Assembly (NCBI GenBank): GCA_017506865.1
Contig: JAFCMP010000547.1
Coordinates: 806,001-870,000 of the forward strand
Length of the DNA stretch: 64,000 bases
Direction of reading: 5' to 3'
From: Tribonema minus
Taxonomy: Eukaryota > Sar > Xanthophyceae > Tribonematales > Tribonemataceae
The position numbers and the translations under genes are program-made. The notes under the pieces were generated by a model. It did not search any database. It saw only the letters and a list, made by a program, of their open reading frames with translations, and was not told the origin of the DNA. Shown here one piece after another: positions 21,902 to 30,807 of this stretch. Each line of letters begins with the position of its first letter. Within the stretch, counting starts at the first letter, position 1.

Positions 21902-23982
21902 GCTGCTGCTGCTGCCACTGCTGCTGCTGAGCCATGAACGCGTCCGGCTGGAAGGCCGCGTGAGCGCCGGACGGCAGCCCATCGCTCAGCAGCGCGTCAA
22001 ACATGCGCAGGTTTGCGAGCTCCGCGTCGTCCATGTACGCGTCGCCCCTGAAGGGGCCGCGGGCGGCGGGCGCAGCGGCGGCGGCGATGGCGGCCATGAT
22101 GTCCAGCTGCATTGCGGTGTGCTGCTGCTGCGACTGGCAGTGGCGGCGCTGCTGCTGCAGCAGCGGGTCGTACCACGCCTCGCCGCCGCCGCCGCCGCCG
22201 CTGCCGCCGTCGAGGTCCTCCTCGCTGTACTCGCGCTGCTGCCGCGCGCTGCCGCCGCCGCCGCTGGGGAAAAAGTGGCTGCCGCCACCGCTGCCGGTAC
22301 CGGCCGCGCTGCGATCGTAAGCGGGATTATCGACGGCATGGCGGCCGTGCCACAGCGCGCCGGCGCGGCGCATCGGGTGCGCATCGCCGGAGCACGCCGA
22401 GAGGGAGTCGCCTGCGGCGGCAGCGGCGGCGGCGGCAGCAGCAGCGTCGGCGGCGGGCGTTCACGTGAGGTGATCTGATGAGCAGCAGCAGCAATGCTCG
22501 GCGTGAATCTGCTGCGCCCTGCCACGACCTGCGTAACGTGGGCAGCAGCAGCGCTCAGCCCCGCCCTCGCAGTGCGCGTGCGCGTTTGGGCCGATGAAAG
22601 CTGTGGCCAACGCGCCTCGCCCCTGCCGCACAGCTCCCGCGGCGGTGGCCATGCATGGACTGGCTACTAACCGCCGCGCGAGAACAGCACAGTACAGTAC
22701 AGTGTACAGTTCAGCAGGCTACTGCAGTACCCACATACCTGGCCCCAGCCGTATCCCGCAGCTTCGCGACGTGCTGCCTGCAGAACCGGTCACTCGACCG
22801 CCGCGCGCGACGACAGTACAGTGTACAGTACAGTGCAGGCCACTCTGTACCCCCCATAAACCACCAGGCCCGCTACTTGAGCCGCGAGCGGGACAGTACA
22901 GCGTACAGTACAGCCGACACGAACCTGTCCCTGGTGCCCCGTTGCCCGCGGCGTGGTGCCTGCAGAACTGGCACTTGACCGCCGCGCGCGATGGCATCGG
23001 CTGGCGCGTGCAGCCCGCAAATGCGCAGCGCCGCGACACCTGGTTCGTCATGCCCTCCGCCTTGTGCTTGTGGCAGTACGCGGCGCGCCGCCCGTCGTAG
23101 TTGTACGACGGGCGCCGGCGGCAGCCGCTCGCCGCGCACACCTGCGGCAGCGGCGGCGGCGCGGCAGCGCGCGCGCGCGTGCAAGAGCGTTGACGCGTCA
23201 AACAAGGCGCTTCGAGAGATGTCTGCGATGCCGTCGCAGCAGGCCTTGCGGTCCGCCAGCTATGTCTGGCCGCTGACGGACCAACGCCGTATCCTCGCCG
23301 CAGCAACTTGAAGCCACGTTCAGTCCCCATGTCAAAACTTTCTGGCGCGTCAGCGGCGGCGGCGCACGCGACACCACAGCGGCGCATGCGCGACACCGCA
23401 GCAGCGCAGCCATCCCGAGGCGGTCTGCGCCGATACGTCATGAAAGACTCGCGGCGCGTAGCTAGCGGCAGGGAAGCATTGCCCACACGAGCGCTCAGCT
23501 CTCCGCCAACCAGCGCCCAGCGGCGCGCAAGCAGCATCGAACCGCAACGCCTTGTGGGCGCCACATGCGCAGCAGCAGGACTGCTGCGCAGAAGCGACTC
23601 TGTGCTGTTGCTCTGTGGCGCAGACACGCTGTGTGAGCGAGCGCTGTTTCTGCTGGCAGCACCTGTCAGGGGCGACTGCACTCACACTTACGTCCGCACA
23701 CTGGGGTGCTCTGCACACAGTGCCGCTCACTGGGGTGCTCTGCACACAGTGGAGGTGAACTTCAATTGACGCTACAGTTTAGTTCGCTGCGCCACTCTTC
23801 ACACTAACACATGCTTGCCGAGAAACACGAGGCGGCGCTATGACATCACATGTCTGCTACTTGTTTGCAAAACACGTACCGGATTCTTGACGTCCACCAT
23901 GTTTGGCCTGATATGCGTTTTGCAGCGCGAAGGCCTCCCTCCAGGCTCTCCATACACAGCATACTTAACGCAGTCATCCGCG
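20163..23982 (-). CDS. EsV-1-7 domain protein with long Gln/Gly/Ser-rich C-terminus (5' end not found)
   Basis: Exons 23982-23880, 23141-22925 and 22411-20163 (TAG) join in phase (0, then 1). The first encodes most of an EsV-1-7 repeat (DDCVKYAVYGEPGGRPSRC, KTHIRPNMVDVKNP). The second encodes a further repeat (VCAASGCRRRPSYNYDGRRA, AYCHKHKAEGM) and a partial third (RCAFAGCTRQPMP ... VKCQFCRHHA). The last exon is about 750 codons of low complexity with polyglutamine, polyglycine and polyserine runs. EsV-1-7 is a Cys/His module first seen in Ectocarpus virus EsV-1 and in the brown-algal developmental regulator IMMEDIATE UPRIGHT; its biochemical role is unknown. The pattern C-X4-C requires an upstream exon ending with the first Cys and the split codon, which I could not place. 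A low-complexity tail suggests a nuclear regulator, by inference only. Confidence 0.8.
20670..22270. repeat. Trinucleotide (CTG/CAG) runs inside the EsV-1-7 gene
   Basis: On the plus strand (CTG)n-rich runs occur at about 20674-20720, 21414-21447, 21628-21668 and 21857-21935. They encode polyglutamine on the minus strand. CCG/GCC runs encode polyglycine. Such runs are length-variable. Confidence 0.85.
22640..22930. repeat. Copies of EsV-1-7 exon 2 3' edge
   Basis: The exon piece at 22960-22990 (plus-strand reading gcctgcagaactggcacttgaccgccgcgcgcga) is repeated at about 22778-22812 and partly at 22650-22685. Each copy is joined to an acagtacagtgtacagtacag block. Unit length is about 140 bp. 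Confidence 0.85.
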
Positions 23983-24832
23983 CTGTGAGCAATGCATACA
24001 ACACAAAGCAGTATCCGCAACGATGTCATAAATTTGGCGTGTACACCGAGCGTATGAGGCACAGGGAGGCGGCGTTTGCTGGCAGTGCTACTCTGGCGGC
24101 GATTCAGCAACATCCTCGAGCACGCTACAAGCGCCCATGACTTGACACTATCAGCAGCAGTCCAAGAGTCGCCATGTCATGATGCTGAAGGACCAGGCAG
24201 CTCGACAGGCGGACAGAGACAGCACGCAGTTCCAGGAAGAAGCAAAACCGGGTAGTGTGTGTGCGTGTGTGTGCGTTTGGAGCTCGGTGCCTAGGAAGAA
24301 CTGCCAGCCACCACGCTATTGTGCGTGCCACTCACGTGCACTTCCCAGGCATTCCTCAGGCAGATCTCAATTAATGGCGCAGCAGCAGCAGCTTTGCTCC
24401 AGTGTGTGTGTGTGTGTGCTGCGTGCTGAGACCAGGTTGCTACTTATCGTCGCCGCCCGCCCCGCCCACTGGCTGCCACGAGAGACATGGCAGCCGCGAT
24501 CCTTGGAGTCACTGCCAGTATCATTGGAGAGAGCTCGCCTGGACACTTTGAGCCTTTCCGTTTTCGGCGTTTTCGTGGCCTTTCGTGTCATGCCTTTTTT
24601 TCTTTAAGGGCTCAGCGCTGCGGAACATTCGAAGGTTTGCGGATCAAGTGCAGTCAAGCAACTCGAGCGATGAACATGCTGCCACCACTTCCGGGTACTG
24701 ATCAATCACTTGATTAATCACGATTAATCATTAATCACTTGAGACACATGTCGGGCATTTTGACGAATTTAAACCGTTTGGTGAGCCCCCCAAAAATCAC
24801 ACCGCACCCCCCCCCCCCCCCCCCCCCGCAAA
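23983..24832. other. Upstream of EsV-1-7 exon 1, no exon assigned
   Basis: Should contain the missing first exon of the EsV-1-7 gene. A minus-strand open stretch from 24591 (MTRKATKTPKTERLKVSRRA, Lys/Arg-rich) is a candidate, but no donor with the needed phase was found. The plus strand carries GT-rich microsatellites (24254-24272, 24400-24418) and a poly-C tract at 24806-24827. A short TTAATCACTTGA palindromic repeat lies at 24705-24742. Confidence 0.35.
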
Positions 24833-27203
24833 ATGAGAAGTGAGTCATGTTGCCTAATCATATTTGCATATAATATCTCATCCACTGGCGTGTCAATCGG
24901 ACGCAGCTGGTGGTCGAAGACCTCACATGGTGCCTTCAAGGACACTCCATGTGTCCCCCGCCGCTGCGCACACAACAGCTTGGCGAGGCTGAGAGGTGCA
25001 GCACTGCTACGCCAAGTTGTGCCGCACATGCAGGTACGAGGGCAGCGTCTCCCAACACGGCATGGCGGCCTTGGCATTACCAGCGCCTGCGACATCGCTG
25101 ATGCTGCGTATGTGGCGGGCACGTTGCAAGCGCTGCAACCAGCACTCTCTGGATGGGCGGGGGTGCTGCAGCAGGCGGCTCCTCAAGCGGCTGCAGACAA
25201 CACTGCTGGGGATGCGGCAACACAAGCGGCACCGGCAGCAGCGGCAGCAGCACCAGCACCAGCAGCATCAGCAGCGGCAACTGTTACAGCGGCAGCGGCG
25301 GTTGCCAATGGAGGCGCGACCGCTCCGGCAGCGGCAACTGCATCAGCGGCTGGCCGCGCTTATGGCGCAGCCATTCCGGCAACACACGACGCAGCTGCCG
25401 CTGGATCAGGGGCCGCGGCGGCAGCACAGGCGGCACCAGCGGCAGCAGCAGCAGCGGCGGCGCACGGCGCAACCACTCCGGCGGCAGCAGCAGCGGCGGC
25501 AGCAGCAGCTGCTCCAGCATCAGAGGCCGCTGCAGCAGCGGCAGCACATGTTGCACCTCAAGTGGCCTCGGCGGCATCACTAACTGCAGCATCAACAGCA
25601 GCGGCTGCGGGCATAGGCAACACAGCTGCTACAGGCCCTACTAGCCTAAGGGCTGCTGCAGCACCTGCAACAGGAGCAGCGTCGGCAGGCGGCGCCGCAA
25701 CCGTGCCGGCTGCGACAGCGGCAATGGCGGTGGCAGCGGCCAATGCGGCAGGTGCTGCACCAACACCTGCGGCAGCAGCAACACCACTGGCAGCAGCAGC
25801 AACGGCAGGCGGCGCATCTGCAGCACCAGCGCACGCTGCAGCGGCAGCCGTCAATGCAGGCGCTGCGCGTTCCACACCAGCAATGCTACAAGGCGCAGCA
25901 GCAGCAGAGGTGGCGCGCCTGCCCCTCATGCGGACGATCGCCACAGCTGCCACATTTCTACGTGCAGCAACAGGTGACAAGCTGGAACATATACTGCCAC
26001 CAGCGCTAACGCCACTGCAGCAGCAACCACCTACGCAGCAGCCGCCGCTGCGGCCGACAGCAGGTGGTGGCACTGGTGCGGATGCTGCTTGCGTACTTGA
26101 CGCCAGTGCTCTGCAGTTGCAGTGTAGCCTGAAGCGCCCCAATCAGAGTGCGCTTGCAGATGCCGTCGCTACCGAGCTTGCAGATAAGGTGGAGGCGGAC
26201 CTGCAACAGCTGCCGCAGGGCACGCAACGCACGCAAGCACTTGCTCGATTCCGGTCGCAGCGCCACATCCACTCGATCGGCATGGCATTCCTCAACGAGC
26301 CCATGTACTCCACAACGGCTTCGTTCGATGGCCTATCCTGGCAGCTGGCCGTCAAACGCGCCATCGGAGTAGAGGAGCAGACGGCAGGCTGCAAGCTGTG
26401 CGGGAAGTCGCCGGGCGGCACCCTGCATGCACGGCTGTGTCAAGCGCCACGCGTCAAGGCGCACGACACCATTGTCCACAATAGCGTCAAGAGGGCCACG
26501 CAGCGTATCCTGCGGCAATACCTCAAAACGGGACTGGTGGACGAGGACTACACGCCGTTTCTGGGGTCTGCCGGGCCGCCGGGGAGTCGCAGGATGGACA
26601 TCGTGCTGCCTGCCGACGCCTTCCCGGTGACCGGCTACGACGACCCGACACGCCACCTACCGCTCATGGTGGACGTTACCTGCTTCGAGGCACAGGTGGC
26701 GTCGCGGGCGGCGAAGACTGCAGCAGACCCCGAGCGATGCTGCCGCGACCAAGAGGCCGCCAAGACTACCCACTATTCTGGTCATTATGATCAGAATTGC
26801 TACAAACTTGCCACTTTGGCAATAGGGTCATTTGGCAGCATCGCAGCAGGGGCGGAAGCTGCTGGAGGCTGTGGCGACGGAGTATGCCAGCAGGATGTCA
26901 GTGCCCGGAGGAGCGCGCCCTAAAGCTCTCAAGGGCATCGCCCTGGCGCGCTTACGCTCGGCACTGTCGGCAGCGCTCCACATGGCGTACTCTGGCCGTG
27001 TCATGACACACATGGCAGAATCCAGGGGGGGGGGGCACATGGAGGAGGACGTAGGGGAGGACCCCGAGATGCCATTTGGCGGCGGCGGCGTTTGAGTGGT
27101 TGTCGTTGCGACACTTTCAGACTGTCATACGACATGTAGATTCCTTACAGCTAGATGCCAATCATCTGGGCTTTTTCGCGCCCTGAGCGAGAATTAATAA
27201 AAA
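24833..27203 (+). mobile_element. LINE (non-LTR retrotransposon), 5'-truncated, C-terminal part and 3' tail
   Basis: An open frame runs from 24833 to 26923. It begins with the end of a reverse transcriptase (RLPTRHGGLGITSACDIADA). Then come about 300 residues of almost pure Ala/Pro/Thr, then a C-terminal region with CKLCGKSPGGTLHARLC (CX2CX8HX3C). Next are RMDIVLP and LMVDVTCFEA, which resemble the restriction-like endonuclease found after the RT in some non-LTR families. The natural C-terminus seems to continue in another frame at 26832-27095 (LLEAVATEYASRMS ... LRSALSAALHMAY), so there is one apparent frameshift near 26830. The 3' tail ends aattaataaaaa at 27203 followed by GTAC. The same tail occurs at 43518-43642 and, as ten bases, at 28269-28278. 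Catalytic RT motifs are absent, so the copy is dead on its own. Confidence 0.8.
25150..25910 (+). repeat. GCA/GCG-rich low-complexity expansion in the LINE frame
   Basis: About 750 bp of imperfect gcagcggcagcagca units keep one frame open and encode a chain dominated by alanine. It sits between the RT end and the zinc-knuckle region of the LINE. It is probably a microsatellite that expanded inside the element. Confidence 0.75.
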
Positions 27204-27207
27204 GTAC

Positions 27208-27238
27208 GAGGGCAGCGGACGCACGCTCCCGCCCCGGC

Positions 27239-27271
<33 letters not shown>

Positions 27272-27956
27272 CGGGTCCCCACCTGGCGCCCATTCTCGCG
27301 CCGCCGCAGCATCAGCAGCAGCAGCAGCAGCAGCATCACGGCGACGCTGATGCCGCTGACGCTGCTGCGACGCGTGCTCGTGTGCGACGCGGCGCCGGCG
27401 GCTCCGCCCCAAGCGTACGGCAGCGGCGACTTTCAAGGGCAGCGGACGCGCGCTCGCGCCCCGGGTACACTGCTCTATGACGGCGGGCGGCGGCGCAGGT
27501 CAGTTGCTCGCGTCGCCACTGCCGTGGCACCCGCTCGTGCCGCACGTGTTTGGCAGCCACACCACTGCTGCGGCGGCGGAAGCAGCGCACCGCCACAACA
27601 TATGGCACTGCAGCAGCAGCTGGGCACACACACCCCCCCCCTTACGTCTGTCCGAGCGACATGTTCGCGCCTGCCCACCACCCCCCCCTCAATGGGCCCC
27701 CTTCCCTGCACCCAAGCCGCCGCCCTACAGCGTAGACTTCAACAACGGCGGCGGCTTCTTGGCGGCGACCTTGGTGACGACGGCAACGGCTACGATGGCG
27801 GCGGCCGTGGCGGTCAGTTGCCACCCGCCCCAGCCCCCATGACCCCACTCAATGGCAGCAACGGCGGTGGCGGCAGGGGCAGTGGCGGCGGTGGCGGCGA
27901 CCGTGCGTCGCCGCGCCGCTGACAGGCGGGCTTCTGCGGGCAGCAGCACGCGCGGA
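27208..27956. other. GC-rich stretch, possible exons, not resolved
   Basis: A duplicated block (agggcagcggacgc.cgctc.cgcccc) at 27209-27236 and 27438-27464 flanks Gln- and Ala-rich open stretches on the plus strand. Another phrase, PFPAPKPPPYSVDFNNGGGF, is encoded at about 27700-27760. No family was recognised and no splice pattern could be proven. Confidence 0.3.
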
Positions 27957-28440
27957 GTCAGAGCTGGTACTACAACCAGCAGCATCGGCGCCGTCAAGGA
28001 CCACACACGCCCCTGCCGCTGTGCATGCCAACAGCGTGTCAAGGCTGAGGTGCACCACTGCCGCGCCCAAGGAAGGAAGACTTGCCGTGCAGGTGTACCA
28101 CCTGCCCGAGCCGCATGGCGTAGCCGTCCCCACGCCGCTCTACAACTCCTGCGTGGAGCCTGAACCTAACCGCGAGGAGCCTCTCAAGCGTGTAAGGGAG
28201 CGCGAGGGGCGCATCAGGGCCGTCTTCAGCGATGAGGACACATTCTTCAGGCTCGAGTACAGGCTCAATTAATAAAAAGTACAGGCTCAAGCCCCTACAC
28301 GGCGAAATTCTGATGGTTTTCTTTGACGCCGCCAAGGCCACCCAGTTTGTACCATGGGCTGGGCGACACTTACTCCCTCGCACGGCTCACCAAGTTCTAC
28401 GCCGCATTCTACCGGTTGGCGGTCGTTCACCGTCAACACG
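27957..28440 (+). other. Unknown coding-like sequence, plus arm of an inverted pair
   Basis: The plus strand reads LAVQVYHLPEPHGVAVPTPL, YNSCVEPEPNREE and MVFFDAAKATQFV. A similar sequence lies in reverse at 29110-28605. I judge the two copies about 75% identical by eye over about 480 bp. A ten-base LINE tail is inserted here at 28269-28278. The protein is not recognised; it could be a gene fragment or part of a mobile element. Confidence 0.55.
28257..28290 (+). mobile_element. Ten-base LINE tail with perfect 12-bp target duplication
   Basis: The ten bases ttaataaaaa at 28269-28278 match the terminal bases of the LINE ending at 27203. They are flanked by gtacaggctcaa at 28257-28268 and again at 28279-28290. 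This is the signature of a target-primed insertion truncated almost to nothing. Confidence 0.75.
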
Positions 28441-28604
28441 CGAAGGTGCACGCTGCGCAGCTCGCTCAACTGCAGCCTTGGCTTCTGGCCGTCCAGCTTG
28501 GTGATGCCCTTCACCTTGCTGCTCGTGACTGCCGACCTGCGTGACACAGTCTGCACGCCCGCTCGCTGCCGCCGTGCACGGAACACGTCCTGACGGTCGC
28601 CGGC

Positions 28605-29110
28605 CGTCAGCCGGTGGAATGCGGCGTTGTATTCGTGAGTCGTGCATGCGAGTAGGTGTCGCCCGGCCCTTGCACAAACTGGGCGGCCTTGACGGGGTCA
28701 AAAAAATTGACCATGAGACCCACGCCGTGTAGGCACGCCAGCCTGCTCTCGAGCCTGAGAATGTATCCTGACCGCTGAGGGCGTCCCTGAAGCGCCCTCA
28801 CTGAGCTCCTTGCCCTCACACGCCCAATCAGCTCCTTGCGGTCAGGTCCAGGCTCCACGCAGGAGTTGTAGAGCGGCGTGGAAATGGATACGTCATGCGG
28901 CCCGTTCAGGTGGTACTCCTGCGGGGGAGGACTTCCTAAGTCGTCCTTGCTTAGGCGCAACGGTGTTGCACCTCAGCTTCGACGTGCTGTTTGTGTGTAC
29001 AGCAGCAGAGGACGTGGGGTGTATGTCGTCCTTGACAGTGCCGTTGCTGATGCTTTGGTGCCAGCGCGCTCATCCGGTGGCCATTGCTGCGCATGGGGCG
29101 TACAGGCAGA
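28605..29110 (-). other. Unknown coding-like sequence, minus arm of an inverted pair
   Basis: The minus strand reads EYHLNGPHDVSISTPLYNSC, VEPGPDRKELIGRVRARSS, GVGLMVNFFDPVKAAQFV and GDTYSHARLTN, matching the plus arm at 27957-28440. Downstream the minus strand continues open as SKVKGITKLDGQKPRLQLSE and LRSVHLRVLTVNDRQPVE (to about 28290), which may be the rest of the same protein. No family was recognised. Confidence 0.5.
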
Positions 29111-30807
29111 TCAGGGCTAATCCTCAGATGCATCCCAACAACTTCACCAGGCTGTGGCGCATGGGCCACAGACATTGGCATATTTTGATGGTTCTCACTG
29201 CGGCGCCCGCACCCGCTGATTGTGGCGCACCACGCGCGCGCACGTTTGTGAACCGCTTTGCGCGACGTCATTGCGCACTTCACGTGTGAATCTTGTTGCA
29301 CATATGACATGAGAGATGCTTGAGCTCTACAACATCAGGGATACATGTCACAAATACTACTTTGAAGTACATGGTATCATTGTGAGATAAACAGCATAAT
29401 TGCTCACCGCCATCGCTGCCCAGGCCTCTGCTCCCGCGATGACTGTAGCCGTGCCGCCCATGCGCTGTGCCGCAGAGCAGAGCAGAGCGAGCGAGCCGAG
29501 CCCTTTGGGGTTATTCCAGCTCCCACTTGTATTTAAAGTTGTGTACCAGCGACAGATGCAGCTCAAGCCGAAGTGAGCTTGTTGCTTTTTTAGAGTCGCG
29601 GCCGACTTACAAGGCATAGTGCGCCGCTACCACTTGCAGCCATTCGAGACGCCACTTCCCCCAGTGGACCTTGGGTTGCAGTTTGTGGTTGCGACTGCTG
29701 TGACAATTGTCACAGCTCCTCAGCAAATGCTCCACTGTCATCGGGGGCGCGTCATCAACTTCAACGTCAACCTTGACCTCGCAGCCACCGTTCGGATTCG
29801 GCAGGTGGAAGCGGTGGTTGTTTCATTCAAGTTGGCGTCTGCAAGGCTCAGGATCTGGGATTCGGCCGCAGCACGCTGAATTCTTCGGCATTGCCAGTCC
29901 CGCACGCCTAATGATGTAGTGATGGCGGTGCTGGGGTCCGTCGCATGGGTCAGACACAAGTCCGTCGTTGTCATCTGCTTCCTGACTGGCCTCATTGATG
30001 TACCTAGGCGTGTACTAACTAGAGTCTATTCTATCTTCCTGGTGCAAAGACGGATGGCGGGATTCCCTCGGGCGCTGCCCGGCCGCCGCCTCTTGATCCT
30101 CGGGAATGAAAAAAAAAGAAGAAACTCGTCGCAAGTAAATCAAAACGAGCCCTATGCCAGCAGACCCCACTGCTAACCTGAGACATCTCACCCTGCGGCA
30201 AGCTGGAGCTAGCTCTTTAGGAGCATAAAATTTCTAGGAACCTACCCAGTTCTCACTCACGTGTGCTCTCTCACGTGCACAGCACTCAACAGTACCTCAA
30301 AAACATTCGTGTGGACGCTTATGTCCAACAACTTTTTTGCCGCTTGCTGTACCAGCATCTGGCTGTAGTGGAGGTGCTGCAAGTATATTAAAAAAGAGGG
30401 ATCTGGAACGGCTTGGACGACACCTTTTCAAACATGGACCAGTCCTGAGGCATACGTAGTTTTGACATTGGTGCGCACGCACAACTCGCTCTGCTGGAAT
30501 TGGGAATGTACGGAAGCAGGGGCGTCCAGGCAGCGCACCCCCCACTCAGCAGGTTGTGCCAACACACGGGCGCTACAATGCTCACTGAGGCCCACCAGTA
30601 GACAACACGCTGAGCATTGCGCAACGCAGCAGCACCGTCCAGCAAAGCTCATAGACACCACACACAGCTCTGTTCATTTGCCACCGCAACACCTGCCAGT
30701 GACGGCGCCGTTCCTCGATCAATCTTCCTAAAAGCCAGCGTGGGTGACCGAAACACTCTACACGCAATCATGGAGCACACAGCGCGCAGCGCGCACCACC
30801 TCCGCTG
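29111..30807. other. Intergenic, mostly unassigned
   Basis: No gene was recognised. A minus-strand open stretch at about 29800-29608 reads GGCEVKVDVEVDDAPPMTVE then HLLRSCDNCHS and ends at TAA. It faintly resembles the zinc-binding end of a retroelement RT, but it is short and has no start codon. Base composition is near even. Confidence 0.35.

Noticed and set aside
20146-22478. Long Cys/Ala/Pro-rich and poly-Leu open frames on the plus strand
   Set aside because: Antisense to the EsV-1-7 low-complexity exon; CTG/CCG repeats keep all frames open.
27155-27922. 255-codon plus-strand frame, Ser- and Gly-rich
   Set aside because: Begins inside the LINE tail and runs through low-complexity sequence; no family or splice support.
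29608-29800. Zinc-knuckle-like CDNCHS peptide on the minus strand, possible retroelement end
   Set aside because: Only about 60 codons, no start and a poor match to the known knuckle spacing.
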